Shown here in pieces: positions 24,275-34,900 of a stretch of DNA of 64,000 bases; position 1 is the first letter of the stretch; every line of letters starts with the position of its first letter. The position numbers were made by a program, and so were the translations under genes. The DNA lies in assembly GCA_035582835.1 (NCBI GenBank), contig JAYKAV010002793.1, forward strand, positions 177,666 to 241,665. Direction: 5' to 3'. The notes under the pieces were generated by a model that saw only the letters and a list, made by a program, of their open reading frames with translations, did not search any database and was not told the DNA's origin. The DNA is from Phoebastria nigripes (Eukaryota; Chordata; Aves; Procellariiformes; Diomedeidae).

Positions 24275-25305
24275 TGTGGTGGGTTAAACTTGGGTGGCTA
24301 CCGAGTGCTCACCCAGCTGCTCTCTCACTTCCCCTCNTCAGCAAGATGGGGAGAAAATAAGATGAAAAAGATTGTGAGTGGATATAAGGACAGGGAGACC
24401 GCTCACAATTACCGCCACGGGCAAAACAGACTCAACTTGGGTAAGATTATTTTAATTTATTTCCAATTCAAAATGGAGTAGGATAGTGAGAAACAAAAAC
24501 AAAACTAAACCCCACCTTCCTCCCGGCCCCCTTTTCTTCTCAGCCTCAACTTCACTCCTTCATTCATCACTCTTCTACCTCCTCTCCCCTGGGTGGCACA
24601 GGGCTATGGGGAATAGGGGTTGCAGTCAGTCCATAAGGCTTCATCTCTGATGTTCCTTCCTTCTCACACTCTTCCCCTGTTCCAATGTGGGGTCCCTCCC
24701 ATGGGATACAGTCCTTCACGAACTGATCCATCATGCATCCTTCCCACGGGCTGCACTTTTTCAAGAACTGCTCCATTATGGGTCTTTTCCATAGGGTACA
24801 GTCCTTCAGGAACAGANTACTCCAGTGTGGGTCCCCAATGGGACACAGTTCCTGCCAAAAAGCCTGCTCCTGTGTGGGCTCTCCATGGGCTGCAGTTTCC
24901 TTCAAGGCACATCCACCTGCTGTGGCGTGGGGTACTCCATGGGCTGCAGTGTGGATATCTGGTCCAGTGTGGTTGTCCATGGGCTGCAAGGGGGCAACCT
25001 GCTTCATCATGGTCTTCTCCATGGGCTGCAGGGGAATCTCTGCTCTGGCACATGGAGCCCTTCCTTCCCCTCCTTCTTCACTGACCTCAGTGTCTGCAGA
25101 GTTGTTTCTCTCACATTTTTCTCACTCTTCTCTTACAGCTGCTGTGCACTGTTTTTCACCCTTTCTTAAATACATTATCACAGAGGCGCCACCAGCACCA
25201 CTTTGGCCAGCTGGAAATGTCTCTGTCCAACATGGGGGCAGCTCCTGATGTCTTCTCACAGAGGCCACACCTGCTACCAAAATCTTGCCATGTATACACA
25301 ATACA
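24275..25305 (-). mobile_element. Long solo LTR (about 1.03 kb), second LTR family, with internal tandem repeats
   Basis: On the + strand the element begins TGTGGTGGGTTAAAC and ends near CACAATACA, so it is inserted on the minus strand. Flanking sequences CAGAC (24270-24274) and CAGGC (25306-25310) match at four of five bases, fitting a 5-bp target duplication with one mutation. In the minus direction a TATTTAA-type TATA box lies at 25166-25172, then a degenerate tandem array (24700-25031), and an AATAAA signal at 24456-24461. The 3' end (GTTTAACCCACCACA on the minus strand) resembles the ends of the main LTR family, suggesting distant kinship. From memory it resembles a long LTR common in songbirds and other birds, but I cannot name it. 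Open frames of 114-171 codons on both strands are products of the repeat array, not genes. Confidence 0.85.
24700..25031 (-). repeat. Degenerate tandem array in the long LTR, eight units of about 45 bp
   Basis: A CATGGGCTGCAG-like core recurs eight times, starting at 24700, 24745, 24790, 24836, 24884, 24938, 24978 and 25020. Spacing is 40-54 bases. Outer units at the left are more diverged than the last four. Such arrays in the U3 part of LTRs often act as enhancer repeats; that role is inferred only. Confidence 0.8.
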
Positions 25306-25321
25306 CAGGCACTGTTACAGG

Positions 25322-25578
25322 TAATATAGATACGGATATGGATATGGGTGTACATATAGTTATAGATTATATAGATGAGATAGATGTAGATGTAGATGTA
25401 GGTGTCGTAGGGATAGGGATAGACATAGATGATCTAGATACAGATAGATGATAGATAGATATAGATACATAGATATAGATATAGAGATATAGAGATATAG
25501 AGATATAGAGATATAGATATAGATATAGATATAGATATAGATATAGATATAGATATAGATATAGATATAGATATAGAT
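25322..25578 (+). repeat. GATATA-type microsatellite, about 250 bp
   Basis: Starts as imperfect GATATG/TAGATG units just beyond the target duplication of the long LTR and becomes more regular to the right: GATAGATA, then AGATATAG units, then a nearly pure ATAGAT run from about 25511 to 25577. The increasing purity suggests continuing expansion at the right end. The Tyr-Leu-rich frame on the minus strand is a translation of the repeat. Confidence 0.9.
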
Positions 25579-25584
25579 GTAGAT

Positions 25585-28066
25585 CTTGGGCTGTTATGGG
25601 AATGTCCATAGGTTTCATGTTAGCCTCCTGAGAGCAAAATCCTCAGCTCACTCAATGCAAGGACCCAAGAGGCAATGAAGAACAGAAACTAAACTGCTTG
25701 TTTGGATCACCTCTGTTTTCTACAATGTCGCAGATTGTAAAGGGAGTCTTGGAAAGCTGTCCTCACTGTTGTCTTTGTAAGAATCTTGACTTGCAACTTT
25801 TAAATATCTCGCATACCACTTCAAGCAAACTGTTCAGCTTGACAATGCTGACATGCATTACAGCTTCTACAGGTGCAGGATAAATTTTCAGTATGCAGTG
25901 TTATGCTGTCTTCATTGCAAAGCATTGAGATAATTGTCATCTTTGCTTATTATCAAACCCAAACTGCATTCTCTTATTTAATTTATATTAACAGATTAAG
26001 TCACTAAATGTTTTTTTCCAGGATTTTATGTGTCAGTTACAATTAACTTTTACTTCACTTCAGATGCTGTTTTACATAAACTAGGGAATTTGACTCCATA
26101 TATTATATGCCAAACAAACATGTAGTTACTTTTAATTTTAATTTTTATTCAACAAATACAAATGTGTAAAAATATTTTAGATAATTGCTTAGATAATTTG
26201 CAGATTAATTGGGAGTAAGCATGTTTACAACTTTGCAGCAGGCAGCCAGTCATTTTATTTAAATTACTTTAGAACAGACCAGAACTACTATTGCTTAGCA
26301 ACACTTATCACAAGGTTATTGTGATGCTGAATTCTTGTTATTGAAAGAATAACAGGGGGAAAATGTCTGGATACTGAAGTTTGGATTCTCAAACAGGGAT
26401 TTTAAATCTTGCAATTACATCTTTGCATGAAACATTCAAAGAGCTAAAAACTTTTTAGGTACCTGAAAATGAGGATAGTACGTTGACAGGCACTTCCAAA
26501 AAGTCACTGTTTAAGTGCTTATTAAAAACACAATTTTAAATCCACCTATCTCTATTTGTTATATACCAACATTTATTTAATTTTCTTATTAAAAGAAAGG
26601 TAAATAAAATACTAGGATGGCCTTTCAAAGATACTAAATAAGTCAGCATATATTCAAACCAAATAATCTAGAGAATTATTGTATGGAAACATATACTCCA
26701 CTGATTTTAGAATATTTTCTGTTGCAAGCACAAAATACTAAACCTCTCATGCTTATGGAAATGCTTTCTTAACTGCGTTCTTAACTGCTGTTAAGGTCAT
26801 GGCCCTCTGTCTCCCCTCCTAGGCTCTCTCTTTGCTTCATGTTCACCATATAATCATACATAATCATATTATCCTTGTCTTTGAGTCCTTAATGTTTTGG
26901 CCCATAACCTGCCTGTCAGACTATCTTGCATCATTAACCACTTCCTTTTTTTTCAGCAGTTGATCCCAGCCTTCACCATCCTCTCTCTAATCTCTTTTTC
27001 CCCAAACCATTCTTGCTTTTCATATGCAGGAAAAGCCCACTCTCTCAATATCTGTAAACCGGTAGCCTCCTCTAAATCTCTACAGTTATGTTGTTGTTGC
27101 ACTAATAACAATTTACAGTCCTTAAAATTGTACTTTATTTGCCTTAGTGTTTCTTCAAGTTACCCATGTTTTTCTCAAGTCTTTTTTTGTCATTTGTTTT
27201 GTTATTTTGTTTGTCATTTGTTCTCTGTCTTCCCATTTGATCTTCCTAGGTGATCTATATTAGATTATATGATCTATGCTGTATGCTACTCTATCCACAG
27301 TTTGAACTTGAGATCTGGTTATGGTTATTTACTTTGTCATTGGCCTGTAGCAAGTTGTTTGAGTTCCTGTTTGCTTAATTTCTCACTCTGCTTCATTTTT
27401 TTTTTTTCAGAAATAAAAGAGCAGTAATTGTCTCTCTCAGATCTTTTTCTGCCTATCGTCCTTAGCCTGTAAGCCAAAGTGAAAGAAACACCCTTTCTCC
27501 AACTGCTTTTGGGTGCTGTTTGGCAAAATGGATCTTGGGACTTAATTAGTTCTTGTTAAGTTGTATCATTCAGCGAATACTCAACTGTTAGATCATGTTA
27601 CAAAGAAATCCTGTAGACTCCTTGAGAAAAGGAGCCTTTACCTTACTACAAAATTTAGCAATTTCTAAAGGAACCAGACTGCAATAGGGACCTGTAGCTC
27701 TTTACCCTTTCTAAACTTGAAGAGTACACCACCGATTTTTGTCCTTAGTACTTCTTAGAATAATACCTCTTTTATATTGTAATCTTACAGGAGAAATAAA
27801 CTGGTTTAGAGTTGTTTATTCCATAAGCAAAGGAGAAGCATCATTTCCAGGACAGTGCCTAGGTAACCTCATTCAAAACCCACTGAAATTAGTGGTTAAT
27901 ATTCCACTACCTTTAATTTTAGTCAAGATAATGAAGAGAAAGGATCCTAAATCTTCTGGAAAGAAAACAGAAATCCAGAGCTTATTTAGCTTTGGTCATC
28001 ATGGAAAAAATGGGTTAATTGTAGCAAAAAGTTAGAAAGCCAAACATCATTCTGACATAGGTAAGT
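25585..28066. other. Unique sequence, nothing recognised
   Basis: AT-rich non-coding DNA. A T/GTT-rich stretch lies near 27180-27225 and a T run near 27397-27409. Frames of about 100-118 codons have no known motif. Confidence 0.45.
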
Positions 28067-28244
28067 ATCATTGTGAGGGACTGAAAAGCCGACTAATTGT
28101 CTCAAAGCTTGCCTATGTATGCTTACCCGGTGGGGGGGCGGTGACGTTTGCAGCCTGCGGAGGGAGCACCCCTAGAGCGGGATGCCGAGCCTCAGCCGGG
28201 CTGATCCCGCCGCCCGCCAGAAGGCGCGCGGTTTCCCGCCAGTC

Positions 28245-28265
28245 ATCACGCGAAAGCCGCGTGAT
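28245..28265. repeat. CpG-rich hairpin in the GC-rich LTR
   Basis: ATCACGCG (28245-28252) pairs exactly with CGCGTGAT (28258-28265) around a 5-base loop. As DNA it is a palindromic CpG-rich motif in U3, upstream of the TATA box, so a protein-binding dyad is more likely than an RNA hairpin. Confidence 0.6.
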
Positions 28266-28330
28266 AGGCGAGACCTCGGGCGCGGGCACAGCGCGTGGGA
28301 CATACGCGCATGTGCCAAACTGGACGACGT

Positions 28331-28340
28331 CCTATAAAAG
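28331..28340 (+). promoter_or_regulatory. TATA box of the GC-rich LTR
   Basis: CCTATAAAAG is a strong TATA box placed between the CpG-rich U3 part and the AATAAA signal about 180 bp downstream, as expected for the U3/R boundary of an LTR. Confidence 0.75.
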
Positions 28341-28518
28341 GACCATGGAGAGGGGCTGAAGTGTGCACCCACCATTGAAGAAGGTAAAGCTGAGGGGCAG
28401 CCGGATGCTGCTGCATCTATGGTGGTGACTATCCCCTGCTTATCTCTCTGAATGCTTGCCTAGTTTCCTCCTAGCTTCTCTCTTCCTATCTGTCCTATCG
28501 CCTGACCCTGGTTGGAAC

Positions 28519-28524
28519 AATAAA
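28519..28524 (+). terminator. Poly(A) signal AATAAA of the GC-rich LTR
   Basis: AATAAA within GGAACAATAAAATGG, followed by GT/T-rich sequence (TGGTTGGTGACATTTGG) that fits a downstream cleavage element. Confidence 0.7.
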
Positions 28525-28629
28525 ATGGACTGGTTGGTGACATTTGGCCTCGTTTGTGCCTTAATCTCACTCCCGGGATCATTACGAACCTTTCCCGAGT
28601 CTGAACTCGGACTGGACCCCAACAATCAT

Positions 28630-29669
28630 TAACCATGGTTATTATGTTAATGTCTAGGGAATAGCCAGGTGTATGACCTCATTGTGCTAGGCATCGGAAA
28701 AACACAGCCCAATAATGTGTGTTTGTGTAGTAATTTAGAGTGGTCTTAGCTATCACGTGCAACCCCTTTAAGGCTAATTTGAGGCTCTTGAACCCTCCGT
28801 TCCCTACAATGAGGAACTGAGATACAAAATGGTAACTATTTTTTTTGCTTTTTTCTAATTTATAACTCCCTTTTTTACTTAAAAGCTTTTTGTTTCAGGT
28901 GTTCTATTTTTTGTAACTACTGCTTGAGGTAGATTTTTCCACTAAAACCACTGCTTTTATGTCCCCATTATCTTTTGGGACTGTCAGCTTCATCTAGAAA
29001 GCTAGATTTCTGTGCATGGAGGGAGCTTGTGAGTCCAGCTTCTAATAATGGAAGTGTGTTTCTAGACAACTGATGCCTGTTACAGCTCTTCAGGAGCCCC
29101 TGACTGACAGCTCCTGCCAATTTCTGAGCTTAGTGGGTGGCTGGCAGCTCTGTGGTTCAGAGACATAAGGTCTCGCCTTCCGAGCACACAGTATCAGCCG
29201 ACTCTCTGTGGCTCTATTGTATTTTAAACAAAGGGAGATTACTAGACCAAGTAAATGAAGGTCATCTCTTGCCTCTACACTGTATAGCCAGTGCTCTGCA
29301 ATGGAACAGACCTGAAATCTAGCTCCCAGTGGCAGTCATTGTGACAGGATCTGGGACACCTGGCCACCCTAGTAGGCAATATCTCATTACTCTACGTGAC
29401 TGTAACTGCTGGATCACACGAGTCTTCAGCTATTTCTGAAATAGACAACAGGTGCTACTCATTGCCACTCGCTGGGGGCTGCTGAGCTCCAGTAGCCTAC
29501 AACAGCTACCAGATAATCGGTCATCAATTGTTTGTTGTCTTTCTCATGGAAAATGGCTTTTTCTATCTGCCTTTTAGTTCTTTTCTTCACAAGCTACAAG
29601 GCTGCTGAGCTCCCACAGAATCAGTCACAGAAGCACAGTTACCTAGTTCATACCTAATGCAGAATTTAA
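28630..29669. other. Unique sequence, nothing firm
   Basis: Non-coding by inspection. Around 29137-29205 a vaguely tRNA-like string is present but was rejected (see rejected items). Confidence 0.45.
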
Positions 29670-29674
29670 GTGTT

Positions 29675-30247
29675 TGCCCTAGTTTTGGCTGGGATAGAGT
29701 TAATTTTCTTCCTAGTAGTTGGTACAGTGCTATGTTTTGGATTTAGAATGAGAATAATGTTGATAACACACTGATGTTTTTAGTTGTTGCTAAGTAGTCT
29801 ACTAGTCAAGGACTTTTCAGCTTCCCATGCTCTGCCAGGTGCACAAGAAGCTGGGAGGGAGCATAGCCAGGACAGCTAGCCCAGCTGGCCAGCGGGGTAT
29901 TCCACACCATATGACATCATACTCAGTATATAAAGCTGGGGGAAGAAGAAGGAAGTGGGGAACNTTCGGAGTGATGGCATTTGCCTTCCCAAGTAACTGA
30001 TAGGCGTGATGGAGCCCTGCTTTCCTGGAGATGGCTGAACACCTGCCTGCCGATGNGAAGGAGTGAATGAATTCCTNGTTTTGCTTTGCTTGNNTGCGCG
30101 GCTTTTGCTTTCCCTATTAAACTGTCTTTATCTCAACCCATGAGTTTTCTCATTTTTACCCTTCTGATTCTCTCCCCCATCCCACCTGGGGGGAGTGAGC
30201 GAGCGGCTGTGTGGTGCTTAGTTGCTGGCTGGGGTTAAACCACGACA
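29675..30247 (+). mobile_element. Solo LTR, copy C (second subfamily, as copy B)
   Basis: A 573-bp LTR starting TGCCCTAG (a mutated TGTCCTGG) and ending CCACGACA. Flanks GTGTT (29670-29674) and GTGCT (30248-30252) agree at four of five bases. It shares the GAAGAAGGAAG stretch, GATGGAGCCCTGC and GGAGTGAATGAATTCC block with the copy at 22356. The CRE box has become TGACATCA by CpG loss. TATATAAA precedes AGCTGGG, and the ATTAAA signal is at 30116-30121. Five of its bases are N (29964, 30056, 30077, 30093 and 30094), an unusual density. Confidence 0.93.
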
Positions 30248-30252
30248 GTGCT

Positions 30253-30692
30253 GCATAACAAAACCTAAGTGATATAACCCTCATCTTTGCTACATCTACT
30301 TTTTCCAAAAAGTGATTTGTGTGATGTGTGTAACACCTTGGTCTGTTGCTCCTACATGTGTCACAAGAATGAAAGAAAAAGCATTTGTATGTTACAAGAA
30401 AAAAACAACAACAAACAAACAAACAAAACCCCAAATTCCTCCCCCAACCCACTATTTTACCTATTGAGAGTGAAAACTCTTTTTGAATGTCACAGAGGAG
30501 TGAAAAGAGTGAAGATCCCTTACTGCAGAGGGAATGGTAGGAATTGCATAAGGTTTTGTGTCTATCTTGTACGTGGGGAAGAATGAAATAGTGCAGTATC
30601 AAGGTGTTTTTTAACGGACTGACATTTGAAGTTTTTGATCTTAGCATTAACTTTTAAGAATTTTTTTTTTTTCCTGAGACTTAGCTCAGTGA
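30253..30692. other. Unique sequence with A/C-rich tract
   Basis: No gene recognised. A CAA/CAAA-rich run lies at about 30399-30432, and a T run at about 30661-30672 just before the CR1 insertion. Confidence 0.45.
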
Positions 30693-30693
30693 A

Positions 30694-31937
30694 AGTTCAT
30701 GAAAGGCAGGTCCTGCTTGACCAACCTGATCTCCTTCTATGACCAGGTGACCCGCCTAGTGGATGAGGGAAAGGCTGTGGATGTGGTCTACCTGGACTTC
30801 AGTAAAGCCTTTGACGCTGTCTCCCACAGCATCCTCCTGGAGAAGCTGGTGNCTCATGGCCTAGACAGGTGTACTCTTCGCTGGGTAAAAAACTGGCTGG
30901 ACAGCCGNGCCCNGAGAGTTGTGGTGAATGGAGCGAAATCCAGTTGGCGGCCGGTCACGAGCGGTGTTCCCCAGGGCTCAGTTTTGGGGCCGGTCTTGTT
31001 CAATATCTTTATCAACGATCTGGATGAGGGGATTGAGTGCTCCCTCAGTANGTTTGCAGANGACACCAAATTGGGCGGGAGTGTTGATCTGCTTGAGGGT
31101 AGGAAGGCTCTGCAGAGGGACCTGGACAGGCTGGATTGATGGGCTGAGGCCAACTGCATGAGGTTCAACAAGGCCAAGTGCCAGGTCCTGCACTTGGGCC
31201 ACAACAACCCCATGCAACGCTACAGGCTTGGGGAAGAGTGGCTGGAAAGCTGCCTGTCGGAAAAGGACCTGGGGGTGCTGGTTGACAGCTGGCTGAACAT
31301 GAGCCGGCAGTGTGCCCAGGTGGCCAAGAAGGCCAATGGCATCCTGGCCTGTATCAGAANTAGTGTGGCCAGCAGGAGTAGGGAGGTGATTGTGCCCCTG
31401 TACTCGGCACTGGTGAGGCCGCACCTCGAATACTGTATTCCGTTTTGGGCCCCTCACTACAAGAAGGACATTGAGGTGCTGGAGCGTGTCCAGAGGAGGG
31501 CAACAAAGCTGGTGAAGGGTCTGGAGAACAAGTCTTACGAGGAGCAGCTGAGGGAACTGGGACTGTTTAGGCTGGAGAAGAGGAGGCTGATGGGAGACCT
31601 TATCGCGCTCTACAACTCCCTGAAAGGAGGTTGNAGCGAGGTGGGTGTTGGTCTCTTCTCCCAAGCAACTAGCGATAGAACGAGAGGAAATGGCCTCAAG
31701 TTGCGCCAGGGGAGGTTTAGACTGGACATTAGGAAAAATTTCTTTACTGAAAGAGTGGTTAAACATTGGAAGAGGCTGCCCAGGGAAGTGGTGGAGTCCC
31801 CATCCCTGGAAGTATGTAAAAGACGTGTAGATGAGGTGCTTAGGGACATGGTTTAGTGGGCATGGTGGTGTTGGGTTGACGGTTGGACTCAATGATCTTA
31901 GAGGTCTTTTCCAACCTTAATGATTCTATGATTCTAA
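30694..31937 (+). mobile_element. Young CR1 LINE, 5'-truncated, with complete 3' end
   Basis: About 1.24 kb. It starts inside the reverse transcriptase gene and runs through the stop of ORF2 and a short 3' region with the CR1 hallmark GGTTGGACTCAATGATCTTA, CTTTTCCAACCTTAATG and two and a half ATTCTATG-like terminal units. CR1 copies are usually 5'-truncated like this and make no clear target duplication; none is seen here. Little decay and close match to the 55278 copy in the shared 290 bp mark it as a young subfamily. Confidence 0.95.
30699..31856 (+). pseudogene. CR1 ORF2 fragment: reverse transcriptase palm to C-terminus, one in-frame stop
   Basis: A single frame of 386 codons (the last being its stop codon) covers the C-terminal part of CR1 ORF2, which copies element RNA into DNA by target-primed reverse transcription. 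Visible motifs in order: YLDFSKAFD (about 30789-30815), [10 protein letters not shown] (about 30963-30992), the catalytic FA(D/E)D box at 31053-31064 with an N in one aspartate codon, and the thumb and C-terminal region (for example [20 protein letters not shown]). The frame is broken once, at TGA 31137-31139, where sister CR1s usually have CGA, a C-to-T change at a CpG. Seven N bases fall within it (30852, 30908, 30913, 31051, 31061, 31360, 31634). The N-terminal endonuclease and the start of the reverse transcriptase are missing, so it is not a working element. A 304-codon antisense frame (30978-31892) is a shadow. Confidence 0.92.
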
Positions 31938-34900
31938 GTCCCAAGAGCAAAGTTTTCCTTTCCTCTTGCCTCCTTCAAAACAACTACACTCGGCTTGTGC
32001 TATTTTAAAATATATAATGGAACTGCACAGCATAACCAACACTATTTTTGAAAAGATTCTACCATCGGTGATCAACTTCAACAGTGCTTTTCTCTTAGTA
32101 ATTCATACATTTTACAACAGACAATTGTTTGTGGAGTCTGTTTGCGTACCAGATAGACTAGCATTCCTTAAGGCTATTCCATTTCCATTGTCTCTTATTT
32201 TTCTACTGCTACTATTGCACCTTAGGTGCAACTGCTATTCTGTCCTGATTATAACCACTAGGTAAAATATGACTATACGAAGTATTTTTGATGAAGTCAA
32301 GGGGGTAGAATGAAGACATGCATCCAAAGGAATACAAAGTAATAACTTAAAATTAACCAACTTGGAAAGTTTATTTTTTACAGTCTGAAAAGCGTAAGCC
32401 CAAGGCACACATTTTTAATTTATAAAATTCATTGTGGCAGAAAGACATTCAACATGATTTCTCTCCTGACACCAAGTAATCTCCAGGTGCTCAACTCCCT
32501 TCAAACTACAACTGCAAGGTTACCTGTGTGCCTTGTGCCCCGGGCTTGGAAATATCTGAGTAAATTTGACATCCTCTAGAGGTGAGCTAGCACATCAAGT
32601 TAACTGTAAGGTTTCATTATTTAATTGTGCCTGACTTGTCTTTGCTCGATTGCTTCCCATGCCTGCAGCCTTCTCTTCAGTTCTCCAAAGCTGACATATT
32701 TATTTATAGCTTTTTTTAATGTATATTTTAACCAGGGGGAGGGAAAAAAAAGTCGTTTAGAATCAGTCCCTGGTTTCTAATATTCTGAAAAGGCAAGGGC
32801 GGGAAATGTTATAGAGATGTTACAGTGTGTTTTCTGCTTACATATAGGGAGGAGAATGGCAAGAATAGCTCCCCATCCCACAGAGTTATCTCTTACGTAT
32901 TTAATGTACATTGATGTACAACAAAGATTTGATCTGTTGCCCTTTGTCAGTGGATGTGACCATGGGAAGGGCTTCTGTAGAACTCTACAGAAGGTTTAGC
33001 AGTTCAGTGGTTAAGGTATCAAATAAAGATGCTCTGGTTGGACACAGCAGAAATACAGGTTCAGACTGAAGCTCTGTTAAGTGCCAAATCGTGTGAAAAT
33101 AAAATGACATACATACTCCTTCCCAGTAAAATAAACTGGGCATTCATCTGTAGTCTAATGATAGAGCTTAGTGAGGTGCTGAGAACCCTCAAATACAACT
33201 ACCTTCAACTGGGCAGCTCATCAGATTCACATGGCTAAAGCATGCCAGCATCTGTAACCAGCAGCATACCATTGGTATTTTCAGCATCATGTATCTGCTG
33301 CATTTGATTTTGAACTGANGAGGTGTCACTCACATCAGCAGCTGACTGCTAACCAGTACTGCAGAATTAGGTCTAGAAGGAACCAGACCATTTTGCCATG
33401 CAAATGCTCACTTAACAAGTGACCATAGACAGCAGCAATGAGAAAGACTATACAAGACTAATCTGTGGTTGGATACTGACTCTGAGATTAGGGAAAAAAC
33501 TTATAAAAGTTGTTTAAATCTTTGGTGAATTCCTCATTTCACTTTCTGTCTTCTTTTCTAGTAACTTTTTTTTTTTCCTCTAAATCTAAAAAATAGTTAA
33601 ATGTACAATAATTACAAAGCAAGCTTTTCACATTTACCATGCTTAAATGCAGAAAAGACTCTCTGGTAGATTAGTATTAACATGTTCCAGATTTGGCATA
33701 ATTGTCTAAAGTAGACTTAAACCAGTGTTTGAAGGTAACTTGGACAGCTTCACTGTGCTGCAACAACAGACCTGGAAAACAGTGGACTGCAGCAGGCACT
33801 TGGGTTGAGTTCCCAAGGGTACGGTCACATCAGCACTTAGATTGAGGCCTACACATGCTCCACAGTTTATACTTGGCAAATTTGCTGACCAAACATATCC
33901 TAACTCTTAAGCCCAAATGCCAGCTGCATTTCAGCCCTAGTCAGGGAATTTAGTTAAAGTGGAAAATGAGAAAACTAACTTACAAGAATTTCCTAAGTAG
34001 CAATTTCTTTTCTCTCCCTCCTATGCTTTCTTTCTCTGTCATCCAAAAGATGGCTGTGTTACTGAATCCCTTGTTTCTCCTTTATCCCCTTATTCTCGTC
34101 AAATTCCAACTAAGAGCATTGATAATGGAAGGTAGTGTCATCCTAGCAAACATGGCTTTCTGGTCCTCTGTTAGAAACATCAGTCTGTTAGAAACTTTTT
34201 TCGTTTAATAAAAAGAATATTATCTTTGTGTTTCCATTGCAAACACCCCCCCACTCCCCCCAGTCTGAAGCACCAAAGCCTCAGGCTTGTAAAGTTTATC
34301 ACTTCATCTCTCTATGAGAGAATGGTAGCACTCATTATTGAAAACAAGCAGGTGAGCTGATAACAAATAGGACACCTGGCTGACAGATGAAGTAATTCAC
34401 CAAAGTACATAAGGATGAATGTGAGCAGCAGTAGAGTAAGCAGAAGTGGGATTCCCCACATCATTATCTTACTCGATGTTTACTCGACTAAACAAGCAAT
34501 GCCTTCCTATCTTTACTTTTTATGTCACATCACAAACACCCACAGGAAGGAGATAGGGAAGGAAGGGGATGGGAAAGGACTCAGTAGACATTACTGCCCT
34601 ATGACTTAAGAGATGGCCTTAAAATGGTGTCCACAATAAACCTCGTTCATATCTCCAGGTCTACACATTTCATTCATTTTGGAGTTGGTAGGAAGTGGGA
34701 AGATTGCTCTTTCCACATAGCTACTTTATTTTGATTCCCTTATATATAGTTAATTGATTAGCAAATGTCTTAATTTTCTTTGGCTTTGGAGGAACAACTC
34801 TATAACATTTTTTCCAATTCAAACTTCTTTTTTTTTTCTTTTCTGTGGTTTCATCAGTTCTGTAATTCCTTTTAGTTTGTTAGGAATTTTTCTATTTGTC

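Larger units (their letters stand above)
28072..28624 (+). mobile_element. GC-rich solo LTR, a third and unrelated LTR family
   Basis: A 553-bp element beginning TGTGAGGGACTG and ending GGACCCCAACA, flanked by a perfect 5-bp duplication ATCAT (28067-28071 and 28625-28629). It has the expected order of LTR signals: a GC- and CpG-rich U3 part (about 28130-28320), TATA box CCTATAAAAG ending at 28340, and an AATAAA signal at 28519-28524. It shares no visible sequence with the other LTRs. Many intact CpGs argue that it is young or escaped methylation decay. The class is uncertain: no internal region remains, and a 5-bp duplication occurs in several retrovirus groups. The frames over it (for example 28141-28359) follow from GC-rich sequence and are not credible genes. 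Confidence 0.88.

Noticed and set aside
24700..25031. CRISPR-like regular repeats
   Set aside because: Units are degenerate, about 45 bp with no constant spacer size, lie inside an LTR and occur in an animal genome.
24567..25248. Overlapping 114-171 codon frames on both strands
   Set aside because: They are translations of the tandem array in the long LTR; the repeated MGCS/WAA-like strings mirror the DNA unit.
25367..25618. Tyr-Leu repeat protein on the minus strand
   Set aside because: Direct translation of the GATATA microsatellite.
28141..28375. Arg/Ala-rich frames on both strands
   Set aside because: They lie in the GC-rich U3 part of a solo LTR, where stops are rare; there is no known protein motif.
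29137..29205. tRNA-like or tRNA-derived SINE string (GTGGTTCAGAGAC, CGCCTTCCGAGCAC)
   Set aside because: Box A and box B matches are poor and wrongly spaced, no acceptor stem pairs, and no SINE tail follows.
30978..31892. 304-codon minus-strand frame
   Set aside because: It is antisense to the CR1 reverse transcriptase frame, whose motifs are unambiguous on the + strand.
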